From: Methanobacteriota archaeon
GTDB taxonomy: Archaea; Thermoplasmatota; Poseidoniia; Poseidoniales; Poseidoniaceae
Direction of reading: 5' to 3'
NCBI GenBank assembly: GCA_002715725.1
Contig: PAZU01000023.1
Span: 4,465 to 46,335 of the forward strand
Length of the DNA: 41,871 bases
The notes under the pieces were generated by a model, which was given only the letters and a program-made list of their open reading frames with translations, did not search any database and was not told the origin of the DNA. This document shows, piece by piece, positions 24,694 to 33,447 of this stretch (positions are counted from its first letter, which is position 1; each line of letters opens with the position of its first letter). A program made the position numbers and the translations under genes.

Positions 24694-27462
24694 TTACTCG
24701 AATTTAGCACCGCAAACCGGACATTCGCTAGCATCCACAGGGATGTCAGCACCACAGGCTCCACACTCAGCAGTCTCTACCTTCTTTGAACGTCTCCTAA
24801 CTCCACGGCGCCTCTTGTTTTCTGCTGCTGCAGCAGCCGCTGGATTCAATTCGTCGGCATCATCATCGAAGGAGAAATCCATCGCATCTTCTGGTAACAC
24901 ATTACCCGCTAATGAGCGATCTTGAACTCCCATACCAATTTGAACCTCGTCACCAGGCATTACGCCATCCTCTCCAGTTATTTCGTACAACTTACCGCGG
25001 ATATCTGCATCGCTTGCAGATAGTTCACTACCATCATCTTCATGAGACTTAATTTCCTTATCCCTTAGGATTGCATCGATGTCATGTCCTTCGAAAGTTT
25101 CCTCGATAGATTTGAGAGTTGTTGTTACTGTTGCAAGTGCCTCTTCATCATCTAACTCGGTTTCTTCATCAGCCATTCTCCTATCGTATGCGGCTTCAAC
25201 CTCTGCTTCAGCCTTAGCGATATTTTCGTCCCAATGCTCTTCCAAGTCGTCAGCGTCATATCCAAATTCTTTGACTGCTTCATCGAAACCTTCGTACCCA
25301 GCGGCATGAATTGTCTCTGGGTCGATTTCTTCTTCGTCTTGATGAGGGATTTCAACAGAATCAGGAATGGCTTTTCTTTCACGCTGTTCAAAGAATTTAG
25401 AGGTATCTTGTTCTGCTCCACAGTAAGGACAGTTTGCAAGCAAATCTGGAATTGATTCTCCACAAGTCTCACAATCGTGGAATTGCTTTCTCGCTTTCTT
25501 GAGGTTGAAAGAACACCATGGGCAGCGATCTTCTCCTCCCTTCAATTCGCCATCACAAGCAGGACAATAATCAAAGATGTCTCGCTCGACTTCTTCTTCA
25601 ACCTCTCTAGTTAGAATAACTGCAGCGATCAATATTGCAATCAAGATAACACAAATTACTGCAATCATCCCTGCAGTTTGGAAAGTCATACTTCCAGCTT
25701 CATCCGCCACATTGTTACTTGATTGTTTGGAATCCCAATTCCAAGTTTGTGTAGAACTAACCATGGTTTCATTCGGAATCAAGTTGATGTTAGTGTATGG
25801 CGCTGATGCAGTGAAAGTACATTCAACAGTAACAATTTGACCTCCAGTGGAAACTTGTATTGGAATCGTTTCGAAAACCTCACCTAATTCATTTTCACAG
25901 GAATAGGTAACATCTCCTGTTTCTTGAGATGATAATTTGATGGAGACTGTGTATTCATCGCCAGCCATCAATGGGAAAACCGCAGGTTCTTGATTAGAGT
26001 CGGTTAGTTCCATAGAAGTCATCGACCAAGACAATCGCAATTGAGCGTTTACTTCGACGCTACCATTTGCATAAGAATTTAGAGAATTTTCATCATATGA
26101 ACTTGACAAAGGAACCCATTGCGCCTCAAATTCTGCAATGTGAGAACCACTTTCAGTTGCTAGGGTATTTTGCCAAATGTAGGTATCACCTGCTTGTATT
26201 GTGATAATTGGTTGAGAATTTTCATCAACTGTTTGGCCTTCCCATGTGTAGACTAATTTACCTTTGACCTCAATATCACCAGTATTGGTTATCGCTACTG
26301 TCCAATCAACATTGCTTCCACTGTTGACTGTATTTCTAGAAGGTACTGCGAATGGATCGACTGACACATCTGGAATGTCGTACTTGTCAAAATAGGTGCT
26401 AATTCTGTCGTTATCAGTACTCTCTTGAGTAAAACTAGCTGTGCCATATGGGTCGATTACCGCAGTAATTTGGTGATTTCCTGCAGATAGCCCGGAAACA
26501 TGACTGTACAACAAATCAAATGACCATGCTTGCTGAGCATTTTCCCCGCCACTGATATTCACATAGAATGTTGGCAATGGAATGTTTACTCCATTATCAT
26601 CCTTGACTTCAATTCTCATTGGAACTTCAGAAACTCCGTCTCCGGAGGTCCGAATCATGGTTCCAGAAATTGTCCAAGGGCCCTGAAGTTCACCGTCTTC
26701 AACATCAACAGATAATTCCCCAAGGTGGGCTATATCCATTCTAGGATTGACTGTAATTGAAGATGTGAATGTGTTCTCCTCATCGGCTTCGATTACCGCA
26801 TCGTCAAGGTCTAGAGTCACTGTGAAATCATAAGTTCCAGAAGACGGAGCGTTAATTGTGTGGTTCACCCATGCACTTTCACCTGCTAAGAGTGAGGGAA
26901 CATTTACAATTTCACTCTGTGAATCTAGATTGATTTGCATCCTACTTGCATCAGCATCTTGAGAACCGGTATTGGATACTTCAGTTGAAATCATCATAGA
27001 ATCGCCAGATTGAACATCTACAGGACTCGTTGAAATCGAAGTTGCTTCTAAATCTGCTAAACCGCTGACGATAATTTCAGAGAAGAAGATTTGTTCACCT
27101 GCACCCGCATACTCAAATGCGACCCACACCTTGTGTTCACCAACAGTTAATCCCGATTTCACTATCTGAACATCTGCAGTAGATTCTGCTGCTATATCAA
27201 CAGTATTTGCTGAGATCAATTGTGAAGAGGAAACACCGTTCCAATAAAACTTGTAAATGACGTCTTGTGCCTCAAAGTTGTTTGAATTGTAAAGGGTCAA
27301 GGTAATCGTAATCGAACCCCCTTCGACTGGACTCGAAGGCGAAATTGCGACAGTAGATTCTGAAGCCTGTACTCCTCCACTATCTTCTGCATTTACAGAT
27401 AGTGGCATTACTGAGAGAATCAGCATCGCGAGGACAATACCAGTCAAGACAGACCTTGCCAT
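24694..27462 (-). CDS. Large membrane-anchored surface protein with cytoplasmic zinc ribbons
   Basis: A 922-residue protein. Signal peptide (1-25, ending SVNAED), then about 560 residues of beta-sandwich repeats of the CARDB type (GGSITITLTLYNSNNFEAQDV; SGDSMMISTEVSNTGSQDA), outside the cell. A membrane helix lies at about 593-618 (GMIAVICVILIAILIAAVIL). Inside are two zinc ribbons (CPACDGELKGGEDRCPWC and CETCGESIPDLLANCPYC), an acidic 190-residue stretch and a last ribbon with Cys900, Cys903, Cys914 and Cys917. This links an adhesion-like exterior to a cytoplasmic binding part; partners are unknown. An A/T box (GAAATATGC, near 27526) lies upstream. Followed by the lipoprotein gene. Confidence 0.75.
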   Translation of the reverse strand: MARSVLTGIVLAMLILSVMPLSVNAEDSGGVQASESTVAISPSSPVEGGSITITLTLYNSNNFEAQDVIYKFYWNGVSSSQLISANTVDIAAESTADVQIVKSGLTVGEHKVWVAFEYAGAGEQIFFSEIIVSGLADLEATSISTSPVDVQSGDSMMISTEVSNTGSQDADASRMQINLDSQSEIVNVPSLLAGESAWVNHTINAPSSGTYDFTVTLDLDDAVIEADEENTFTSSITVNPRMDIAHLGELSVDVEDGELQGPWTISGTMIRTSGDGVSEVPMRIEVKDDNGVNIPLPTFYVNISGGENAQQAWSFDLLYSHVSGLSAGNHQITAVIDPYGTASFTQESTDNDRISTYFDKYDIPDVSVDPFAVPSRNTVNSGSNVDWTVAITNTGDIEVKGKLVYTWEGQTVDENSQPIITIQAGDTYIWQNTLATESGSHIAEFEAQWVPLSSSYDENSLNSYANGSVEVNAQLRLSWSMTSMELTDSNQEPAVFPLMAGDEYTVSIKLSSQETGDVTYSCENELGEVFETIPIQVSTGGQIVTVECTFTASAPYTNINLIPNETMVSSTQTWNWDSKQSSNNVADEAGSMTFQTAGMIAVICVILIAILIAAVILTREVEEEVERDIFDYCPACDGELKGGEDRCPWCSFNLKKARKQFHDCETCGESIPDLLANCPYCGAEQDTSKFFEQRERKAIPDSVEIPHQDEEEIDPETIHAAGYEGFDEAVKEFGYDADDLEEHWDENIAKAEAEVEAAYDRRMADEETELDDEEALATVTTTLKSIEETFEGHDIDAILRDKEIKSHEDDGSELSASDADIRGKLYEITGEDGVMPGDEVQIGMGVQDRSLAGNVLPEDAMDFSFDDDADELNPAAAAAAENKRRRGVRRRSKKVETAECGACGADIPVDASECPVCGAKFE

Positions 27463-27540
27463 AGTAGCAAGAGGAAGGGGGTAGCACTTGAATCAACCGA
27501 CTCTCGGAATAGTATCGATTGCATATTTCGAGGGCCCAAC

Positions 27541-27559
27541 ACACCCCGAAGGGGGGTGT
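27541..27559. repeat. GC-rich hairpin between two surface-protein genes
   Basis: ACACCCC-GAAGG-GGGGTGT has a 7-bp GC-rich stem and 5-nt loop. It lies 79 nt upstream of the minus gene start (27462) and 45 nt upstream of the plus gene start (27604), so it could be in the leader of either or insulate the two promoters. Confidence 0.35.
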
Positions 27560-27603
27560 TGCAATGCGAGCATTCAAGGGCGGAGGGTGTTGTCAGGTAG
27601 ATA

Positions 27604-29418
27604 ATGAGGCGGTTCATCTCGGTGCTTTTGGTCGTGGTCATAATGACCATTGGACAAAGTGGTGATGTGTTTTTACCCGATTCAAAGGTTTTGAAATATG
27701 CAGATAGTGAGATGTCAATAGTTTTCGCTAATGGGCCTGCAGAGAACCAGGATGTCAAAGGCTTGTACACTCTGAGTTTCTCATCTACTGGAAACGGGAC
27801 TATTTCGAGTATTGAAATCGATATTTCCAACGATGGAAATAATTGGGACCAAGTTGCTAATTTGACCTCAACCCCTTGGCTCAAACATATCGACACTACT
27901 GCATATGCAAACGGAACTTGGACTTTCAGAGCAAGAGCTTGGGATTCAAGTGCTGATAACTTCACTGTATGGTCGACTAGTGGGCAGTTCAACATAGTAA
28001 ACCAAGTACCTCTAATCACATCATTTGCTTTGACAAATACGGGCCATGGCAGTGGAGCATCAGCATTAGATCGAGCATGGTACGCTCTTGATGCAAACGG
28101 AACGCTTGGTTTTACATGGTCAGCAAGCGATGACGACCTTACTCATGCAAGTCTAGCAAATGTGCCTGGACCGGGCACACCTACAGATGATGGCCCTGGA
28201 ACACTCTCCTATGGATGGGATTGGAATACTGGTTCAATCGCTGAGGGCACATACAATCCAAGACTAACTGTTTGGGATGGCTCTGGTCTTTCTGCTAGCA
28301 AAACCATGTTTATCGGAATCGATAGAACTGCTCCAACTATGTCGACTCCAACCATCGGAGACGGAAGTAATTGGAGCGATGATTCTAATGTGGTAATCTC
28401 AGGATTTGACAGCGCTACAGATGACGGAAGTGGTTCTGGCTTAGATTATGTACAAATTTCGCAAGGAGGAACATGGAGTAATGTTACTTCTGCTAGTACT
28501 ACATTGACTTTCGAAGAAGGAGAGCACCAGATTTCGATGCGTGCTGTGGACAAAGTTGGTAACATTGGCTCTTCAATCAGTGTTGACATCAATGTTGATG
28601 TTACCGAGCCTGAAGGGATTGGATGGTCAGTTGATGAATTGAGCACTAGCCATGTTGGCCCTGTAAACATTTCATATTCCGCACAAGATTTAGGCTCGGG
28701 AATTGACCTCGACAACTCCAAAATTCAATATGGATTTGATCTAAATGGAGTTGGAGCAACTCCTGACCAATCAGGCCGTTGGATTGACCTTGGAGTAAGC
28801 GGTCTAGATGGAACAATGGGGTTGTCATCATGGGCGACCAAGTCAAGACAATATCTGATGGTTAGAGCAATCGTAACTGACGAAGCAGGAAATGAATTGG
28901 TCACTATCCCTAGTGCATTCCAAATTTTGCCAGGACTGGATTTATCATGGAACGCCAGCGAAACTGGCGTGGATAGATTAGTTGCCAGACCAGGAGATAC
29001 GAACGGTAAAATCGAAATTACCAGTTTACTAGAAGCAAATCAAGCATATGGTGGCGCTGTTACTGTTTACCTGCAATCCGCACCTGCGGACAGAAGTGCA
29101 GATGTAGATTGGACTACTATGCAAACAGTGTTGATAGAAGGGGGCAACCTTTCCGATGAATGTACTTGTGAACTAATCGTTTGGGACTATGTTGTACCAA
29201 ACACTGGCCAGTGGGACCTTAGATTAGTAGTGGACCCAAATAATGCAATTGATGAAAGAGTTGAGTCAAACAATGAACACTACATGATGGTAACCGGTGC
29301 TTCTGTTTCAGGCGTAGGGGTAGTTACCTCCTTTGCACCTGGAATCATAGCACTTTTGTTAACCGGATTTGCGATTTCTTGGTACCAGAAGAGGAGAATC
29401 ACTCCTCCTCCCAACTGA
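27604..29418 (+). CDS. Surface protein with Ig-like/CARDB domains and C-terminal anchor
   Basis: A 604-residue protein with a signal peptide (about 1-20), several beta-sandwich repeats and a C-terminal helix (about 573-594, APGIIALLLTGFAISWY) followed by KRR, so it is anchored with the body outside. Repeats include IEIDISNDGNNWDQVA, a domain with DRTAPTMSTPTIGDGSNWSD (bacterial Ig/cadherin-like) and a CARDB-like part (WDLRLVVDPNNAIDERVESNNEHYM). Two Cys in DECTCEL could pair. Probably involved in surface attachment or glycan binding; the target is unknown. GGAGGGTG lies upstream of the ATG. Divergent from the other surface gene, and overlapping the Pno1-like gene by 20 nt at its 3' end. Confidence 0.7.
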   Translation: MRRFISVLLVVVIMTIGQSGDVFLPDSKVLKYADSEMSIVFANGPAENQDVKGLYTLSFSSTGNGTISSIEIDISNDGNNWDQVANLTSTPWLKHIDTTAYANGTWTFRARAWDSSADNFTVWSTSGQFNIVNQVPLITSFALTNTGHGSGASALDRAWYALDANGTLGFTWSASDDDLTHASLANVPGPGTPTDDGPGTLSYGWDWNTGSIAEGTYNPRLTVWDGSGLSASKTMFIGIDRTAPTMSTPTIGDGSNWSDDSNVVISGFDSATDDGSGSGLDYVQISQGGTWSNVTSASTTLTFEEGEHQISMRAVDKVGNIGSSISVDINVDVTEPEGIGWSVDELSTSHVGPVNISYSAQDLGSGIDLDNSKIQYGFDLNGVGATPDQSGRWIDLGVSGLDGTMGLSSWATKSRQYLMVRAIVTDEAGNELVTIPSAFQILPGLDLSWNASETGVDRLVARPGDTNGKIEITSLLEANQAYGGAVTVYLQSAPADRSADVDWTTMQTVLIEGGNLSDECTCELIVWDYVVPNTGQWDLRLVVDPNNAIDERVESNNEHYMMVTGASVSGVGVVTSFAPGIIALLLTGFAISWYQKRRITPPPN

Positions 29419-30142
29419 CTTCTTCATCATCAGCTAAATCCATCATTTCTTGGACTTCTTCCTCGTTTTTAGGGTCTACTTGTGCTGCTTTCAATCTACG
29501 ACTCCTGCGATTTGCAACATCACTGAGACCAGGGACTAAACCAGCAAATTCATCTGTTTTAGAAGAGTACTCTTTCTCCGCAATTGATTCTAGTGAACGC
29601 GACCCAAGGCGTGACTTCTTTCTCTCTCTTTCAAGGAATTTCAGAACTGTGCCATGCTCGCTTCCACTCGCTAACATTTCAATTGCTTGTCTAGCATTAG
29701 AAAGCCCTGCACCTTCGCCTACCAAAACGACAGTCGATTTGTAAATCGAGATTTCAGAACCGGTATGTTGTTCAATCATCTTGCGGATTTTGCCCTCGGA
29801 ACCAATAATTCTTGCACGGATTCTACGCTGTTGATTCGAACGTTTTCCGACATGATCACGTAAATCGACCATCTCAAAAAACCAATCATCGTGAAGCAAT
29901 TGAATCGCTCTTGCAGGAGCCATCCCTCGACCTACTGCCTTGATCACATCTGGCAATTTAAGGGCCTTTACAGGGTCATAACCACCTGCATCTGGCCAAA
30001 CAACATCAATTTCACCAGTGTTTGAATCGATTTGGATACTCTTGCATCCTGCTGCTTCCTCTAGTTCACGCCTAGTAGAACCTTTGACACCAATCAAGAC
30101 CGCAATACGGCCCTTAGGTACTCTAGGAAGAGACTGACGCAT
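29399..30142 (-). CDS. KH-domain ribosome biogenesis protein (Pno1/Dim2-like)
   Basis: About 247 residues from ATG 30142 (TTG 30172 in frame is the alternative). Two KH-type domains: VPKGRIAVLIGVKGSTRREL at about 8-27 and RRIRARIIGSEGKIRKMIEQ in the second, each with the GxxG loop (GVKG, GSEG). This matches archaeal Pno1/Dim2, which binds 16S rRNA near its 3' end during maturation and partners Nob1. The C-terminal ~60 residues are charged and extend beyond the usual ~180-200 residues. Third in the aIF1A-Rio1-Pno1 group, the usual archaeal neighbourhood. Confidence 0.88.
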   Translation of the reverse strand: MRQSLPRVPKGRIAVLIGVKGSTRRELEEAAGCKSIQIDSNTGEIDVVWPDAGGYDPVKALKLPDVIKAVGRGMAPARAIQLLHDDWFFEMVDLRDHVGKRSNQQRRIRARIIGSEGKIRKMIEQHTGSEISIYKSTVVLVGEGAGLSNARQAIEMLASGSEHGTVLKFLERERKKSRLGSRSLESIAEKEYSSKTDEFAGLVPGLSDVANRRSRRLKAAQVDPKNEEEVQEMMDLADDEEVSWEEE

Positions 30143-30186
30143 GAAATGTGCGTGAAGCCTGCCCTTATTCAATACATGTGTAAGGT

Positions 30187-31158
30187 CTATTCCTCTTCAT
30201 CAATCAAATCGATATGAGATAAATCCATCTCAAGGACATCATACATCGCTTCTGCCAGTTCGATTTCTAGACCATTCTTATTGGCCCATTCAACTAATCT
30301 AGTTACATCTCGAACCAAAAACTCCTGACTCTTAGGATGAGATTGAACTACGGCTTGACCTACATCGATTACCACTGGCCTATCTCCATGCCACATTATG
30401 TTGTAAGGGGAGAAATCACCGTGAACCATATTCGCTTTTTGCCAAGTTACTGCTAAGAATTCCAATAGTTCTTCATACACTGCTGCAGGGTCAATGACTT
30501 TTACATCTCTTAATCTTGGAGACGGGGCTGTAGAATTGCCGAGGTATTCCATTACCAAGACATTCTTGTGAACTCCTAATGGCTTAGGAACCGCTAATCC
30601 CCATTTCTCTAATCGGGATAAATTTCTGAATTCTTTGCGGACCCAAATGTCGACCAAATCACGATGTCGCCGTTTTAGGCCTCCGAATCGTGGGTCACCT
30701 TCGATATACTGAACTAAATTTTTGAACACTGCATTAGATGTATGGAATATCTTTACTGCAACCGGACCGGTCTCTCCAGTCCCATGAAATACGTGAGCTT
30801 CTTTTCCCCTAGCGATTGGAAAATCAAGCGTATCGATAAGTCCGGATTTCATCAATTTGTAAAGACTCATCAGAGTTAGGCGGTCAAATACCGCATCGAA
30901 AACTCGCCTATCTACCCATTCGAATGGACCGTCTCCCAATACTCCAGAGAGCCCTTCTTCGATTTCGGTGAACATGCGTTTGTATTTTTTTTCAGCCATC
31001 CAACCGGTTCCCTTGGATGAATCAAGACTCTTGATGAACTCTGAAGATTCATTGTTCATGTATTCTTGGTCAGCACTAATTTTCCGCCGCCTTCGATTAT
31101 TGCGACGTTGTTTAGTGTCCTTGGAAAGTTCTTCATCCCAATCGTCGTGACGTCCCAT
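30187..31158 (-). CDS. rio1: Rio1-type serine/threonine protein kinase
   Basis: A 323-residue atypical kinase needed for late 30S maturation. Visible features: ATP loop ARGKEAHVFHG (116-126), Lys136 in VAVKIF, hinge LVMEYLG, catalytic VHGDFSPYNIM with Asp248 and Asn253, and metal site VIDVGQAV with Asp265. The N-terminal ~60 residues are basic and charged. GAGGAGG (31166-31172) sits 7 nt before the ATG. It lies between aIF1A and Pno1 as in many archaea. Confidence 0.93.
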   Translation of the reverse strand: MGRHDDWDEELSKDTKQRRNNRRRRKISADQEYMNNESSEFIKSLDSSKGTGWMAEKKYKRMFTEIEEGLSGVLGDGPFEWVDRRVFDAVFDRLTLMSLYKLMKSGLIDTLDFPIARGKEAHVFHGTGETGPVAVKIFHTSNAVFKNLVQYIEGDPRFGGLKRRHRDLVDIWVRKEFRNLSRLEKWGLAVPKPLGVHKNVLVMEYLGNSTAPSPRLRDVKVIDPAAVYEELLEFLAVTWQKANMVHGDFSPYNIMWHGDRPVVIDVGQAVVQSHPKSQEFLVRDVTRLVEWANKNGLEIELAEAMYDVLEMDLSHIDLIDEEE

Positions 31159-31207
31159 GAGTTGGCCTCCTCAAATATTGAAGCCAATCAAGATTTGAAG
31201 ATGTGAT

Positions 31208-31714
31208 TCAACCGAAGAGATCGTTGATCTCATCGTCGTCATCATCATCTTCCATTTCCTCGACTACCTCTTCTGGTTCTTCTTCTTCATTAGATGATGA
31301 AAATAGTCCATCTTCGTCATCGAAATCATCTGCTTGAGTATTCATTCCGAAGATGTCTACATCTGAAGGTAGGACTCCTTTTCTGGAAAGATACATTGCC
31401 TGAGTTTTTGTATAACGGTGCTTAACATCGGCTTTTGAATCTTGGAAATCCCATGGCCAAACGATGATTAAATCGCCTTCACGAACCCATTGACGGCGGC
31501 GCATTTTTCCAGGAATTCTTGCCATTCTAGTTTCGCCATCTGCACAGAGAACTGTAACTCTTCGGCCTCCTAGAATCTGTTCTGCGATTGCAAACATTTC
31601 GTTTACTTTCTTATTCGGCATCTTAACACGAATCTTAGAGGATTCACCCTCTACATTACCCATCAGACGAGCTAGTTCTTCCTCGTCTACTTTCTCTTCG
31701 CGCCTACGGCCCAT
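31208..31714 (-). CDS. eif1A: Translation initiation factor aIF1A with long acidic tail
   Basis: A 168-residue factor that binds the A site of the small subunit during initiation. The OB core (about 34-100) carries RVTVLCADGETRMARIPGKMRRRQWVREGDLIIVWPWDFQ-type family sequence, here interrupted only by length. From about residue 126 there is a tail of Asp/Glu (14 acidic of the last 20 or so) ending DEINDLFG. Archaeal aIF1A is usually about 100-115 residues without this tail; eukaryotic eIF1A has an acidic tail that ends in a hydrophobic motif and binds eIF5B. AGGAAGGG lies upstream. First gene after the nuo genes (44 nt). Confidence 0.93.
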   Translation of the reverse strand: MGRRREEKVDEEELARLMGNVEGESSKIRVKMPNKKVNEMFAIAEQILGGRRVTVLCADGETRMARIPGKMRRRQWVREGDLIIVWPWDFQDSKADVKHRYTKTQAMYLSRKGVLPSDVDIFGMNTQADDFDDEDGLFSSSNEEEEPEEVVEEMEDDDDDDEINDLFG

Positions 31715-31758
31715 AGGTCAAGCGAAAAGCCCTTCCTACTTGAAGCCTAAGACTCGAT

Positions 31759-33447
31759 TCAAGCCAGATTTAGGCTGTCTGCGGCTCTGTAACACATATC
31801 GATTAGTGTGTCTCCAGATAATCCTAGTAGTATAGTTGCAACCAAACAAATCCAGATTGCCATTCTAATGGATGCCCCATAAGGCAAAGGCTTGCGGCGG
31901 CTTTCCTCTGGAATATCTAGGAACATTACAACTCCAATTCGTAGATAGTAGAATACCGAGATTGCGCTGTTGATGAACATAGCAAGAGCAAGCCACCAAA
32001 CCCAATGAAGATCAGAGAATGAAACTGTCCCATTCATCCATAACTCACCAATACTTGTTGATACAATTCCTGCGATAACCAAGAACTTCGACATAAATCC
32101 GGCGAGAGGAGGTACTCCTGCAAGTGCCAACATAAAGATGAACATTGCAGTTCCAATCAATGGGTCTCTACGTGCTAGACCCGATAGTGCAGATAGTCTG
32201 CTAACTTCTCCTTCCATCTCTAGAAGACCCAGTACTAGGAATGCTCCTAATTTGAATGCAACCAGAACAAAGAGGTGGAACAGTACTGCTGCAACTATTG
32301 CTTCAGCATAATCTCCTGGCGCTTCTATTTCTCCCCATTTCCATGCACCAACCGCAGTAAGTGCTGCAAGCATATAACCTGCATGTGCTACTGAAGAATA
32401 AGCAAGCATTCTCTTTGGATTGGTTGAGCCCAATGCTGCAACGTTACCCCATGTCATTGTTATCACGGATAGGGTGGCAATAGTGTACAGCCAAATGGCA
32501 CTTTCATCTGTGCCTCCTTCTGGCAATGCAATGACTAGTAATACTCTGATTAGACCGATCATTCCCATTGCCTTAGAAGCAGTTGCTAATACACCTGCAA
32601 CCGGTGAATTCGCTCCTGCATATGCATCAGGTGCAGCAAAGTGGAATGGTGCGGCGCTGACCTTGAAACCAAATCCAACCAGTACCAATCCTAGAGCAAT
32701 TGTTCCTAAGAGAGTCGAGTCAGACCAATTAGCAGCGATAGTAGCCAACTGTAGGCTTCCGAACTCTAAGTAGAGTAAAGATAGACCATACAAACCAATT
32801 CCGCTAGCAACAGAACCTACAATGAAATATTTGACACCAGATTCTGCTCCCGCTTTCGACTCCTTGTGGAATCCAACCAAGACATATGTAGCAAGGCTTG
32901 CTAATTCTAGACCTACGAATAGAACGAACAGGTCCTGTGCTAATGCAACGGTACACATACCGACTGCAGTTGTCAACATCAAGATGTAGAAGTCAGCCTG
33001 GCGTCGGTTATCATACAATTCATCCAGACTCTTCTTTCCACTGAATGTATGTGCCGGAATACGGTCTAAACTTGCCATTGAAGCAAGAAGAACGGCTGCT
33101 AAGAATAGTATCTCAAAGAATCTTGAGAAGTTATCCAATTGTAAAATCACTAGGCCATTACTGGTTACTGTAGTAGTATCCATATTTCCATCAACAGATT
33201 CGATAGCCATCATTCCCAGTGCTGTGAATAAAGTAGCAGTCGCCAACATTCCAGGGATAGCAGGCGATCCTGTAATTGAGAATCTTCGACCGCCTAGGAA
33301 CCAAGGAACTTGTACTTTGGTAAGCGGTATTCGGAACTTAGAGTTACCAAGGTTTGGAATGATGAAGATTAGTAGTAATCCGACGATTAGGATTGCCTCT
33401 GGAGCAAATGCCTGCCAGAATTCAGTACTGAATACTTCTACTTCCAT
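31759..33447 (-). CDS. nuoN: NADH-quinone oxidoreductase (complex I) subunit N
   Basis: A 562-residue, about 14-helix antiporter-like subunit that moves protons in the membrane arm. Family marks: LFVGLELASLATYVLVGFHK, KYFIVGSVASGIGLYGLSLLY, FGFKVSAAPFHFAAPDAYAGA, KRMLAYSSVAHAGYML and ALAGVPPLAGFMSKF. Conserved Glu in VGLELAS and Lys in FGFKVS are present. The start is next to the stop of nuoM with GGGGGGT before it. Last gene of the nuo block. Confidence 0.93.
   Translation of the reverse strand: MEVEVFSTEFWQAFAPEAILIVGLLLIFIIPNLGNSKFRIPLTKVQVPWFLGGRRFSITGSPAIPGMLATATLFTALGMMAIESVDGNMDTTTVTSNGLVILQLDNFSRFFEILFLAAVLLASMASLDRIPAHTFSGKKSLDELYDNRRQADFYILMLTTAVGMCTVALAQDLFVLFVGLELASLATYVLVGFHKESKAGAESGVKYFIVGSVASGIGLYGLSLLYLEFGSLQLATIAANWSDSTLLGTIALGLVLVGFGFKVSAAPFHFAAPDAYAGANSPVAGVLATASKAMGMIGLIRVLLVIALPEGGTDESAIWLYTIATLSVITMTWGNVAALGSTNPKRMLAYSSVAHAGYMLAALTAVGAWKWGEIEAPGDYAEAIVAAVLFHLFVLVAFKLGAFLVLGLLEMEGEVSRLSALSGLARRDPLIGTAMFIFMLALAGVPPLAGFMSKFLVIAGIVSTSIGELWMNGTVSFSDLHWVWWLALAMFINSAISVFYYLRIGVVMFLDIPEESRRKPLPYGASIRMAIWICLVATILLGLSGDTLIDMCYRAADSLNLA

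Noticed and set aside
31230-31340. Low-complexity repeat at the end of aIF1A
   Set aside because: It is the coding sequence of an acidic tail in frame with the OB fold up to the stop, so it is kept as part of the gene.
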